DNA from: Psychrobacter sp. Cmf 22.2
GTDB taxonomy: Bacteria > Pseudomonadota > Gammaproteobacteria > Pseudomonadales > Moraxellaceae
Assembly: GCF_001921745.1 (NCBI RefSeq)
Contig: NZ_MRYA01000003.1
Coordinates: forward strand, 62,001-126,000
Direction: 5' to 3'
Length of the DNA: 64,000 nt
Part shown: piece by piece, positions 8,636-17,284 of the stretch
How positions within the stretch are numbered: position 1 is the first letter of the stretch
Layout of the letters: every line of letters begins with the position of its first letter
Program-made: the position numbers and the translations under genes
Notes under the pieces: generated by a model
Told to the model about the DNA's origin: nothing
Seen by the model: only the letters and a program-made list of their open reading frames with translations
Database searches by the model: none

Positions 8636-9691
8636 TTATAAAGGATATAAGGTCAATTTAAGATCAGGACCAAGTTGCTCGTGGCTACCTACCTTAAAAC
8701 GTAGCTGTTCAGATAAAGACAGCGGATGAAAATTCACCATCGGCCGCGCCGCTACACCCAACAGACAAGGCGCTTGATAGACAATCAGCTCGTCTACCAG
8801 TTGTTGGCGTAAAAAACTACCCGCGACGCTAGCGCCCGCCTCTACCAACACATCGTAGCATTGATGCTCACTGACCAGATACTTTAACAGCTCGGTTAAG
8901 TCGTCCTTGCGCCAATAAAGCGTATCTACGCGGCGGCATAGTTGGTATTCTGATTGCGTGCTGTGCGCTAAGCGCTGACGCCTATCGAGTACGACCACCT
9001 TAGGAGCGGGGACTTGTTCAGCTGGCACGCCCAACTGAGTAGAGCGCACGTTGAGCTGTGGATCATCAGTAATGACGGTTTCACTGCCAGTGATAATTGC
9101 TCCACTTAGGGCGCGAAACTTTTGCACATTCTCACGAGCCGCTACCGAGGTAATCCATTTTGACTCCCCTGTCGCCATCGCGGTGCGGCCATCGAGACTG
9201 GTAGCGATCTTAAGCCGAACGTAAGGCATGTGAGTACGCATCGCCTTTAAAAACCCGCGATTTAATGCTTCTGCTTGCTCTGTCAGTACGCCAACTGTCA
9301 CATCGATACCAGCCTGCTCTAATAACTCGACACCGCGTCCCGCTACTTGCGGGTTTGGGTCAAGGCCAGCAATCACCACCCGCTGTACGCCTGCTTTTAT
9401 CAAACCTAAAGCACAAGGCGGTGTACGCCCTGTATGACTACAAGGCTCCAAAGTCACATAAGCAGTGGCACCGACCGCTTGCGCACCCGCGTCTTTAAGT
9501 GCAAACACCTCTGCATGAGGCTCACCTGCCTTGGGATGAAACCCTTGCCCGACCACCATCCCTGCCTGAACAATCACGCAGCCTACAGCAGGATTGGGTC
9601 TTGCGGTATATAGTCCTTGCTTGGCTTGCTCAATTGCAAGCATCATAAAGTAGCGGTCTTGTGCATCTTGTGCGTGGTTAGAAGTAAACAT
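8636..9691 (-). CDS. ribD: Bifunctional riboflavin deaminase/reductase RibD
   Basis: Catalyses deamination of the GTP-derived pyrimidine and then reduction of its ribose side chain, the second and third steps of riboflavin synthesis. The N-terminal cytidine-deaminase-like domain carries the zinc motif HAE (59-61) and PCSHTGRTPPC (83-93). The reductase domain starts near residue 150 (LKIATSLDGRTA) and runs to the end. Length 351 aa is normal. It lies 39 bp downstream of nrdR in the common nrdR-ribD order and is probably co-transcribed. Confidence 0.96.
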   Translation of the reverse strand: MFTSNHAQDAQDRYFMMLAIEQAKQGLYTARPNPAVGCVIVQAGMVVGQGFHPKAGEPHAEVFALKDAGAQAVGATAYVTLEPCSHTGRTPPCALGLIKAGVQRVVIAGLDPNPQVAGRGVELLEQAGIDVTVGVLTEQAEALNRGFLKAMRTHMPYVRLKIATSLDGRTAMATGESKWITSVAARENVQKFRALSGAIITGSETVITDDPQLNVRSTQLGVPAEQVPAPKVVVLDRRQRLAHSTQSEYQLCRRVDTLYWRKDDLTELLKYLVSEHQCYDVLVEAGASVAGSFLRQQLVDELIVYQAPCLLGVAARPMVNFHPLSLSEQLRFKVGSHEQLGPDLKLTLYPL

Positions 9692-9730
9692 AAAATTGGC
9701 TTAATTTATAAAGAATATGTGGCGACAAAC

Positions 9731-10189
9731 CTATTTTTCATTAGGGCGGATATTGGCAATCTCTTGATGAAACGCATCGATATCCTGAAAATCGCGATAA
9801 ACACTGGCAAAGCGTACATAAGCGACATCGTCTAACGTTTTAAGCTCACTCATGATAATCTCGCCTAGTACCTTACTGCTAATCTCGCGCTCCCCCATTT
9901 GCCTGACGCGCTTTTCGATTCGGCTAATCATCGCCTCTTGCTCATCAATCGTGATAGGTCGCTTTTGTAGCGGCAACAAAATAGAGCGGCGCAACTTTTC
10001 GTTATCATAAGGCTCAATCTTGCCACTCGATTTGATGATACGCGGCATTACCACCTCGACCATCTCAAAGGTCGTAAAACGCTCTTGGCAGCTATTACAT
10101 GAGCGGCGACGACGCACTTGCGCACCCTCTGCCGCCAGACGTGAGTCAATCACCTTAGTATCTGACGCATTGCAATACGGACAGTGCAT
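9731..10189 (-). CDS. nrdR: Transcriptional repressor NrdR
   Basis: Nucleotide-sensing repressor of ribonucleotide reductase genes. The N-terminal zinc ribbon has Cys3, Cys6, Cys31 and Cys34 (CPYC ... SCNSC) with the Arg-rich VRRRRSC segment. The ATP-cone domain covers ~50-140 ([16 protein letters not shown] onward). Length 152 aa is normal. It is the first gene before ribD. No NrdR boxes were recognised within this window. Confidence 0.96.
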   Translation of the reverse strand: MHCPYCNASDTKVIDSRLAAEGAQVRRRRSCNSCQERFTTFEMVEVVMPRIIKSSGKIEPYDNEKLRRSILLPLQKRPITIDEQEAMISRIEKRVRQMGEREISSKVLGEIIMSELKTLDDVAYVRFASVYRDFQDIDAFHQEIANIRPNEK

Positions 10190-10302
10190 AGTATTTCCTT
10201 ATTTTGATATTAAGAATAAATGGCGTCATTTATAAGGCTGAGTTTGATAGCTGATGTACTTTTAAAAGTTGATACGCGATCTTAAACAGCCAATCAGAGA
10301 CA

Positions 10303-11766
10303 TTATTTGCCAATACAAAAACTACCAAATATCTTACCCAATAAATCATCAGCACTAAACTCACCGGTGATCTCACCTAGGCTTAATTGCGCTTGACGCA
10401 AGCTCTCCGCAACCAGCTCCCCTGCCTGAAAGACCGTTAGCTGCTCACGCGCTTCTGTTAAATGCTCAGCTGTCCGTCTAAGCGCATCTATATGACGCGT
10501 ACGCGCAATAAGGCTATTCTCTGGTGGATGAAAACCAACCTTAGCACATAATGTTTCGATTAATTTTTCGATACCAAGACCAGTTTCACATGAAACATGG
10601 ACTTGTTCGTAACCTCGGTCTTTTATTTCGACTTGTGATACAGAGATTATTTTCTCATCGCCATCATCGTTTAATAAGTCACTTTTATTGGCAATGATTA
10701 ATAAACGTTTGGCTTCTGGTAATTCGCCAAATAGCTGCTCAGCAAGCTGTAGCGGTGTGGTATCTTCTTCAAGATCACGGGTAACATCGTAGACCAACAG
10801 CAGCATATCGGCTTGCGTGATAGCAGTACGTGCGCGCTCAATACCGATGCGCTCCACGGTATCTTCGGTATCGCGCAGCCCAGCGGTGTCGGTGAGATGC
10901 AAGGTCAAACCATTGAGCACGACGGTCTCTTGTAGCGTATCTCGCGTGGTGCCTGCCACATTGGTCACGATGGCGCGCTCTTGCCCAGCCAGACGGTTAA
11001 GCAAGCTTGATTTGCCCGCATTGGGCCGCCCTGCCAACACCACATGAATCCCATCGCGTAACAACTGGCCTTGTTTTGCCGTTGCCAGCACTTGCTGGAT
11101 TTTATCCTGGGTTTGCTCAAGCTTGTCTTGAATCACGCCATCCGATAAAAAATCAACGTCTTCTTCATCAGGAAAATCGATGGCAGCCTCAACGTGCAAG
11201 CGCAGATGAATAAGCTGCTCTAATAGCTGATTGATCTTTTGTGAAAACTCACCACTTAGCGAGCGAATGGCACTACTAGCCGCTGCAGCGCTCGTGGCAT
11301 CAATAGCGTCTGCGATTGCTTCTGCTTGCACTAAATCTAATTTATCATTATCAAAAGCGCGGTAGGAGAACTCGCCTGCACTGGCCTGTTTGGCACCCAA
11401 CTCAAACACACGTGCGAGCAGCTGGTTTTGTAAAATAATGCCACCATGCCCTTGTAGCTCAATTACATCTTCGCCTGTAAATGAGTGCGGGCCTTTAAAG
11501 TATAACACCAAGCCTTCATCGACGATCGTACCATCCGCCTGATAAAATCGGCAAAAACTGGCCATGCGCGGAGTAAATACCGTCTTGCCTGTCAGCTGAC
11601 AAGCAATATCGTAGGCACGCGCACCTGACAGCCGTATCACACCGACACCGCCACGCCCAAGTGGCGTCGCAATGGCAGCAATCGTAGCCAAGCCTGAGGA
11701 GTTAGACGTATTAGATGTAGCAGGTATGGCTTGCGCCAGCTCTAAAGAATCCACAATCATTCTCAT
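10303..11766 (-). CDS. mnmE: tRNA modification GTPase MnmE
   Basis: With MnmG, installs the 5-carboxymethylaminomethyl group on U34 of certain tRNAs. It has an N-terminal folate-binding domain (IAAIATPLGRGGVGVIRLSG), a helical domain, and an inserted G domain with P-loop GRPNAGKS (246-253), TTRD switch, DTAG and NKSD motifs. The C-terminal catalytic FCIGK is the last five residues. The 487 aa length includes about 25 extra Ser/Asn/Thr-rich residues before the usual start region. Either of the two Met at residues 1 and 3 could initiate. mnmG, often nearby, is absent here. Confidence 0.96.
   Translation of the reverse strand: MRMIVDSLELAQAIPATSNTSNSSGLATIAAIATPLGRGGVGVIRLSGARAYDIACQLTGKTVFTPRMASFCRFYQADGTIVDEGLVLYFKGPHSFTGEDVIELQGHGGIILQNQLLARVFELGAKQASAGEFSYRAFDNDKLDLVQAEAIADAIDATSAAAASSAIRSLSGEFSQKINQLLEQLIHLRLHVEAAIDFPDEEDVDFLSDGVIQDKLEQTQDKIQQVLATAKQGQLLRDGIHVVLAGRPNAGKSSLLNRLAGQERAIVTNVAGTTRDTLQETVVLNGLTLHLTDTAGLRDTEDTVERIGIERARTAITQADMLLLVYDVTRDLEEDTTPLQLAEQLFGELPEAKRLLIIANKSDLLNDDGDEKIISVSQVEIKDRGYEQVHVSCETGLGIEKLIETLCAKVGFHPPENSLIARTRHIDALRRTAEHLTEAREQLTVFQAGELVAESLRQAQLSLGEITGEFSADDLLGKIFGSFCIGK
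10582..10597. promoter_or_regulatory. parS-like site inside mnmE
   Basis: AGTTTCACATGAAACA, two mismatches from the parS consensus. In the coding frame it reads HVSCET. Confidence 0.5.
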
Positions 11767-11912
11767 TGAATAAAAGCTCCATTATAGACGCCTAGACACA
11801 GACTGACAAAGCAAACTTTATACCTTGATGTAGAGCATAGTTTTTATCTTATACGATTCTCTGTCAGCATGGTTTTGATCATTAAAGATAGGTAATATGA
11901 GGATATTACGTA

Positions 11913-11940
11913 TAAAAAAACCACCGCTTAGGCGATGGTT
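11913..11940 (-). terminator. Rho-independent terminator after yidC
   Basis: On the minus strand, a stem of about 9 bp (AACCATCGC / GCGGTGGTT) with a TAA-type loop is followed by seven T. It lies just downstream of the yidC stop. Confidence 0.8.
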
Positions 11941-11963
11941 CTTTGTTCAAAAGGTCATTAGTG

Positions 11964-13643
11964 TTAATCCAATACTCTAACAGTACGTTGTTTTTGTTCT
12001 TCTTCTACTTTTTTATTCACTATATATTGATGCGTCATACTGAACAAGTTATTCACCGTCCAATACAATACTAGGCCTGCTGGGAAAAACAGCATGAAAG
12101 CGGTAAAAATAATAGGTAAGAACTTCATGACCTTCGCTTGCATTGGGTCAGCTGGTTGCGGGTTTAACTGCTGCTGTACAAACATAGAAGCACCCATTAG
12201 CAGCGGTAAGATAAACCAAGGGTCCATCGCTGAAAGATCTTGAATCCATAAGATCCATGGCGCATGACGTAACTCAACGCTTTCGACTAACACCCAATAT
12301 AAAGCTAAGAAAATTGGCATTTGCATAAGGATTGGCAAACAACCTGCCATTGGATTGACTTTTTCTTCTTTATAGATTGCCATCATTTCTTGCGACATCT
12401 TCATTCGATCGTCGCCATGCTCTTCTTTAAGCGTCGCAAGTCTTGGAGCAATAGCTCGCATCTTCGCCATTGAGTAGTAGCTCTTATTTGAAAACCACAT
12501 TAAAGCAAACTTAACCAAGATGGTTAGAACAATAATTGACCAACCCCAGTTGCCAATAACTTTGTGAATACCATCAAGAATTGCAAACAATATTTTTGAT
12601 ATTGGCCACAACAGACCATAATCGACAGTTTGATTGAGACCTACGGCAACTTCTTTTAGCTCAGATTGGACTTTTGGTCCTGCATAAAGGGTTGCATTTA
12701 ATGTGGCTTGCTTGTTTGGTCCTACATTAACAGGCTGACTGTTAAAACCGATAAAGTAATCGTTACCGCTTTCACGGCTAAAGAATTTACCAGTGAAGTT
12801 TTCAGGTGTCCACGCAGAGACAAAGTAATGTTGTACGATAGCAACCCAGCCATCATCACTCGTTACTGACAACTCATCGCTAAAATTTTTGAATTTTAGT
12901 TTGTTATAAGGGTCATCTGGTGTACCCCAAGCCCCGCCTAGATAAGTCGCCATACTTAGCGCACCCTTATCAGACATACCAGGATCTTTACTATCATCAC
13001 GTTTTAGCTGTGCAAACATCTGTCCTTGCCATGCATTAGCAGAAGCGTTTTGAATCTGATAGCTGATATCGATCGGATATTTGTCTTGCGTGAAAGTAAA
13101 GGTCTTAGTGATTGTCACGCCATCTTTTTTATACGTAAGCGGTACTGACAAGGTTTGTTGCCCTGCTTCCATCACATAATTATTGGCAGCGTGGCTATAA
13201 GTTGCACGTCCTTCAGCCGTATCAATACCATCTTGACCAATCAGGCCAGACTGCGCGACATACACACGATTGCCATTATTCTCTAATAATACAAAAGGCT
13301 CATCACTATTAAGCGTGGCATCATACTGCTTTAAAGCAGCATAGACAATATCGCCACCTTCTGGATTGATTTTGATGTCATAGCGATCAGTCGTAACTGT
13401 GATTAGTCCTGCATTTTTGGCAGGTGCCGTAGTCACAGCATCAGCTCCAACAGGTAATGTCTGTACCGGTATGTCACCTGCTGCACCACTCGTAGATGGA
13501 ATATCCGCACCTACTGAAGTTGCCGTTTCTGGCGCAGTGTCTACAGCTGGCACATCGGCATAATCATCTCGCCATGCCAAAATCAGCAGATAAGCGGTGA
13601 TTAACATCGCAATGATGATCATCACCCGAAATATCTTTTGCAT
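11964..13643 (-). CDS. yidC: Membrane protein insertase YidC
   Basis: Inner-membrane insertase that acts alone or with SecYEG. There is one N-terminal membrane segment (residues ~5-23), then a large periplasmic beta domain (~60-340) of the Gram-negative type. The five-helix insertase core from ~355 includes KMSQEMMAIYKEEKVNPMAGCLP and MQMPIFLALYWVL, and ends with LVLYWTVNNLFSMTHQYI and a charged tail. Length 559 aa is normal. It follows yidD in the same orientation after 208 bp that contain DnaA-box-like sequences. Confidence 0.97.
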   Translation of the reverse strand: MQKIFRVMIIIAMLITAYLLILAWRDDYADVPAVDTAPETATSVGADIPSTSGAAGDIPVQTLPVGADAVTTAPAKNAGLITVTTDRYDIKINPEGGDIVYAALKQYDATLNSDEPFVLLENNGNRVYVAQSGLIGQDGIDTAEGRATYSHAANNYVMEAGQQTLSVPLTYKKDGVTITKTFTFTQDKYPIDISYQIQNASANAWQGQMFAQLKRDDSKDPGMSDKGALSMATYLGGAWGTPDDPYNKLKFKNFSDELSVTSDDGWVAIVQHYFVSAWTPENFTGKFFSRESGNDYFIGFNSQPVNVGPNKQATLNATLYAGPKVQSELKEVAVGLNQTVDYGLLWPISKILFAILDGIHKVIGNWGWSIIVLTILVKFALMWFSNKSYYSMAKMRAIAPRLATLKEEHGDDRMKMSQEMMAIYKEEKVNPMAGCLPILMQMPIFLALYWVLVESVELRHAPWILWIQDLSAMDPWFILPLLMGASMFVQQQLNPQPADPMQAKVMKFLPIIFTAFMLFFPAGLVLYWTVNNLFSMTHQYIVNKKVEEEQKQRTVRVLD

Positions 13644-13791
13644 AAACCTTTCCTAGATTAAAAAATTAGGGAATGAAAAATCAGGCATGTGTCATGACCG
13701 CTACATAGTATTAATTCATACCTTGAGCAGCAGTCAATCACATAAAATGTTCATCATTTTACTAAAAAACCATTCTAAATGATACCAAGAG

Positions 13792-13828
13792 TGTGGATAA
13801 CTTGTGGGTAACTAAATAGATATCCACA
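13792..13828. other. DnaA boxes between yidD and yidC
   Basis: TGTGGATAA at 13792-13800 (exact box on the minus strand) and ATATCCACA at 13820-13828 (one mismatch), in an AT-rich 208 bp gap 1.3 kb from the main origin array. Confidence 0.55.
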
Positions 13829-13851
13829 GTTATCTAGTTTAGCCATAAAAA

Positions 13852-14226
13852 TTACATCAACTTCATCATATGGTTTAAACGAGAAACGTAACTCTTACTA
13901 TCTTTATAAACATAAATACCTTGAAGTCTAATAGTAGCTAAGGTAATAGGGGACACATATTGATAGTGATAAGAAGCTAAAGGTAGCGGCACAAAATCAA
14001 TACCATGTCCGCCTAATGGATGACACTTACTCATTCGCTTTATCAACAACCAGCTTCCAATCCTAACACCGTACCAAGACAGAGCATGTCTACCGTAGTT
14101 TGAACAAGTTGGATAGTAACGACAACGAGCTGGAATAATTGGACTTATTATTTTTTGATAAAATATAATAAAACAATAAATAATATTGTAAAAAATTTTT
14201 TCTAATTTATTTATTAACAACTTCAT
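13852..14226 (-). CDS. yidD: Membrane protein insertion efficiency factor YidD
   Basis: Small membrane-associated protein that assists YidC. It shows the family core FYQKIISP, CRYYPTCSNYGRHAL and KRMSKCHPLGGHGIDFVP. At 124 aa it is longer than the usual 70-85, with about 40 unusual C-terminal residues after the core. It starts one base after the rnpA stop, so translation is probably coupled. The N-terminal codons are extremely AT-rich (Lys/Ile/Tyr), like the end of rnpA. Confidence 0.93.
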   Translation of the reverse strand: MKLLINKLEKIFYNIIYCFIIFYQKIISPIIPARCRYYPTCSNYGRHALSWYGVRIGSWLLIKRMSKCHPLGGHGIDFVPLPLASYHYQYVSPITLATIRLQGIYVYKDSKSYVSRLNHMMKLM

Positions 14227-14227
14227 T

Positions 14228-14599
14228 CTATTTTTTTTCTATTTTTTTAAATATATTATTTATTTCTTTTTTTAATTCTTTATTATCTAAGCCTTTGATA
14301 GGTTTTTTGACAATAAATACAATATCCTTATTCTCTATTTTTGAAGATTTTAATCGAAACTCTTCACGTATATGTCTTTTTATAAAATTTCGGGCAACAG
14401 CAGTAGGTACTTTACGTTTAGTGATAGCCATACCTATACGTGGTTGCTTATGCATATTAGGACGTACAAAGGCCATTAAGTGGGCTTGGTGAAGCTTACG
14501 CTCAGGTGCATCAAATACCTCACGAAAGGCTGCAGGTGTCAGTAGGCGCTGCTCTTTAGTGAAGCAAGCGTTAGGTGTCGTTGAAACAGTATTGGACAT
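14228..14599 (-). CDS. rnpA: Ribonuclease P protein component
   Basis: Protein subunit of RNase P, which binds the precursor-tRNA leader with the catalytic RNA. The conserved helix RKVPTAVARNFIKRHIRE is present, and the protein opens with FTKEQRLLTPAAF as usual. The start is set at the ATG complementary to 14597-14599 (MSNTVSTT), giving 123 aa. A longer in-frame ORF begins at 14647 and would add 16 hydrophobic residues unlike any RnpA. The last ~40 codons are Lys/Asn-rich and very AT-rich. A terminator hairpin separates it from rpmH. Confidence 0.94.
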   Translation of the reverse strand: MSNTVSTTPNACFTKEQRLLTPAAFREVFDAPERKLHQAHLMAFVRPNMHKQPRIGMAITKRKVPTAVARNFIKRHIREEFRLKSSKIENKDIVFIVKKPIKGLDNKELKKEINNIFKKIEKK

Positions 14600-14656
14600 A
14601 GTACAACCCAGTATAAGAGCTAATAACGGTAGCAGAAATAACAACAAAGTTTAGAG

Positions 14657-14685
14657 ACAAAAAAAGCGCCGTAGTGGGCGCTTTT
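14657..14685 (-). terminator. Hairpin terminator/attenuator between rpmH and rnpA
   Basis: AAAAGCGCC / GGCGCTTTT stem (14662-14670 with 14677-14685) and a 6-base loop. Read on the minus strand it is followed by a run of T. It probably lowers rnpA-yidD expression relative to rpmH. Confidence 0.8.
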
Positions 14686-14784
14686 GATATATGGCTAGTG
14701 TCAGTTGTGATGATTGACTATCGCATTCTATAATTAATAGAAACACAACAAGCACTATTGACCATGCTTATCGTAATTTACTGA

Positions 14785-14919
14785 TTATACAGTAAGACGA
14801 TGACGTCCTTTAGCGCGGCGACGAGCTAAGACCTGACGGCCTTTTTTAGTTGCCATACGAGCACGGAAACCGTGAGTACGTTTACGCTTGATCACGCTTG
14901 GTTGGAATGTACGTTTCAT
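14785..14919 (-). CDS. rpmH: 50S ribosomal protein L34
   Basis: A 44-residue basic ribosomal protein of the large subunit. The translation begins [20 protein letters not shown] and ends KGRHRLTV, an unmistakable full-length L34. It lies divergent from dnaA with the origin between them, the classical arrangement, and heads the rpmH-rnpA-yidD-yidC direction. The start is the ATG complementary to 14917-14919, preceded by a GGTGAG ribosome binding site. Confidence 0.98.
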   Translation of the reverse strand: MKRTFQPSVIKRKRTHGFRARMATKKGRQVLARRRAKGRHRLTV

Positions 14920-15516
14920 AACTCACCTATCAAAATAATGGGACTAAATTCGTAATAGCGGAGGATTATACCATTCTCAATTATTTTGGTCAATGAACTA
15001 ATTTAGCTTCTCAAAGTTATTTGTAATCATATCTGTAGTAGCTGCTTTTCCAGTTAATTTTATATGTTAGTCCTGTTAAATCTAGTTTTGGTTGTCTAGA
15101 AAAGATTGATTATTTCTTAAGTTATCCACAGTTTTCGGCGAACTCTATAATAATTAACTATTAATATATATATTAGTATTGTTGTTATTGGGATCCCAAT
15201 TTTCTGTGGTTAACTAGTATTTGTTGTTTTTTATCAAAGTAGTAGCTTATGGGTAAACCTGTGGATAACCTGTGGGTGAAATATGGATAACTCCAGTTAT
15301 AAACTTATCCACAATACTATCCACAATCTTATCCACAAAAAACATGATGTTATCCACAGGTTATTTATGTTAGATTATGCCCCAGTTCAATGAGTGATTT
15401 TTTAGCTATTTTATATCATCACTTTTTAGGTGATAACTATAGGTTGTTTTCATTATCAACAAGTCAATACGTTGAAGAATACTTGTTATATTTAGAATAT
15501 AGGGCTTTTACTTTTC
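14920..15516. other. oriC: Chromosomal replication origin oriC
   Basis: The 597 bp between rpmH and dnaA. Exact DnaA boxes: TTATCCACA at 15122-15130, 15305-15313, 15329-15337 and 15350-15358, and TGTGGATAA at 15260-15268. One-mismatch boxes: CTATCCACA at 15317-15325 and TATGGATAA at 15282-15290. Boxes at 15305, 15317 and 15329 are exactly 12 bp apart in direct orientation. The segment 15130-15240 is highly AT-rich, with TATATATA runs, and is a good candidate unwinding element. The dnaA promoter must lie in the right-hand part. Gene orientation switches here. Confidence 0.93.
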
Positions 15517-16962
15517 ATGATAGATACAGCAGCTATTTGGGATAAGTGTCTGAACGACTTACGTTATCATGTTAAAGATAACGTCTTTACTATGTGGTTA
15601 AGACCATTATCAGCACATCAAGAAGCACAAACTCTTATTATTCTTGCGCCGAATGATTATTTTGTCACATACATCAAAAAAAACCATTTGCATGATATTC
15701 AGCAGCTAGTGGCCAAACATAGCCAAGGTAGTATCGAAGAAGTTATTGTACGTGTGGATAATGCTGGTCGTGAGTCAGCTGAGAGTAATCAGGCGCAGGC
15801 AGACTCCTTGTTGGTAGCAGACAGTCCCTCCCCTACCCTGTCAAGTTATGACTCTGAAACCACACATCATCGCATTGCTAAAGCAGATATTGACGCTAAT
15901 ATGCGCCATACTGAATTGGTTCACTCTGCTGACGCCAAGTCTTTAAGTTACCTTAACCCAGATTTTACCTTCGAGACCTTCGTGACTGGTAAATCTAATA
16001 ATCTAGCCTATAAAGCATGTTATGAGCTTAGCAAACGTCAATCAAAGAATCGTCATAATCCCTTGTTTATTTACGGTCCTTCAGGATTGGGAAAAACCCA
16101 TTTAATGCATTCTGTTGCTCATCGCTATTTAAAAAATAATCGAAGTTTTTATTATTTCACTTCTGAAAAATTTATTAATCAATTAGTTTATTCATTAAGA
16201 AATAATAAAATAGAAGATTTTAAAAAGAAAATAAAAAAGGTTGATTTATTAATTGTAGATGATATTCATGTATTGGCTGGAAAAACAAAAAGTAGTAATG
16301 AATTTTTAACGTTATTTGCTGACTTTACTAGTGGTGATAAGCAGTTGATTTTGGCTTCTGATCGTCATCCATCACAAATGACGGAGTTTGATGAACGCTT
16401 TAGATCACGATTTTCTTGGGGGCTGACTGTGGCTGTTGATCCCCCCGAAATTGATACTCGTATGCAAATCTTGCAGAAGAAGGCAGCATCTTATGGAATG
16501 GCTCTTCCTAAAGAGTGCGCGCTGTTTATCGCTCAAAATGTGGTCTCTAATGTGAGGCGTTTGGAAGGCGCTTTAAATCAGGTATTTGCCAATGCCAATT
16601 TAACTGGGGCACCTATTACTCTTGAGATGGTGCAATATGCACTAAAAGATATCGTGGCAATGCGAGTACAATCCGTCAATATGGACAACATCCGTAAAGT
16701 GGTCGCAGAATATTATGACGTTACAGTGAAAGATATCATGGGACGTAAACGTACGCGTAGTATTGCAAGACCACGTCAAATAGCTATGGCGCTAGCACGT
16801 GAGCTCACGGGTGATAGCTTTCCTGAGATTGGACAGTCATTTGGCGGACGCGACCATACAACGGTCATGCATGCTTGTGATAAAGTCAATCAATTGCGAG
16901 CGGCTGATCCTGCTTTTGATAAGGATTATAAAACGCTTGCACTCATGTTACAGGCGGCATAA
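15517..16962 (+). CDS. dnaA: Chromosomal replication initiator DnaA
   Basis: AAA+ ATPase that binds DnaA boxes and unwinds oriC. Domain I covers 1-90 (IWDKCLNDLRYHVKDNVFTMWLRPL) and a variable domain II about 90-145. Domain III has Walker A GPSGLGKT (187-194) and Walker B LLIVDDI (244-250). The domain IV helix-turn-helix signature is GGRDHTTVMHACDK (443-456). Length 481 aa is normal. Bases ~16120-16320 (end of Walker A region to sensor) use markedly AT-rich codons compared with the rest of the gene. It heads the dnaA-dnaN-recF-gyrB series. Confidence 0.98.
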   Translation: MIDTAAIWDKCLNDLRYHVKDNVFTMWLRPLSAHQEAQTLIILAPNDYFVTYIKKNHLHDIQQLVAKHSQGSIEEVIVRVDNAGRESAESNQAQADSLLVADSPSPTLSSYDSETTHHRIAKADIDANMRHTELVHSADAKSLSYLNPDFTFETFVTGKSNNLAYKACYELSKRQSKNRHNPLFIYGPSGLGKTHLMHSVAHRYLKNNRSFYYFTSEKFINQLVYSLRNNKIEDFKKKIKKVDLLIVDDIHVLAGKTKSSNEFLTLFADFTSGDKQLILASDRHPSQMTEFDERFRSRFSWGLTVAVDPPEIDTRMQILQKKAASYGMALPKECALFIAQNVVSNVRRLEGALNQVFANANLTGAPITLEMVQYALKDIVAMRVQSVNMDNIRKVVAEYYDVTVKDIMGRKRTRSIARPRQIAMALARELTGDSFPEIGQSFGGRDHTTVMHACDKVNQLRAADPAFDKDYKTLALMLQAA

Positions 16963-17284
16963 ACCAGCCTAGAGATACTATATTTTAGTGGAGTGATATG
17001 GTTTATAATATTGAGCGCATAAGCGCACAGATAGTTGATGGATTATAGCCAGTAGACAAGGTATTATTAAACCATCGTTTGAATTTTATAAAAATAGAGT
17101 CATTTAAATATAGTGAGTTCAGTATAAAACCGATACCGTGAGACTGGGATAAATTTTACTTTACGCAGCCTTTGTCTGCGCAGGCACAGCACGCCAGAAA
17201 AATTTATACCAGTTCCGCGTTGGCATATAACGTGTCTGTTTTATGTAGAATCGACTATAGTAACTTAAATAAGAGTAACTAAGC
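16963..17284. other. dnaA-dnaN gap with a palindromic repeat
   Basis: A 322 bp gap. It holds the 71 bp repeat element at 17143-17213 and, downstream of it, the likely dnaN leader. No gene recognised. Confidence 0.5.
17143..17213. repeat. Palindromic repeat element, copy 1
   Basis: Terminal inverted repeats ACTGGGATAAATTT (17143-17156) and AAATTTATACCAGT (17200-17213) match at 13 of 14 positions. The core at 17163-17197 (ACGCAGCCTTTGTCTGCGCA, then GGCACAGCACGCCAG) matches the second copy at 55.3 kb at about 29 of 35 positions. It contains no coding capacity, so it looks like a non-autonomous miniature element or REP-type hairpin. Confidence 0.75.
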
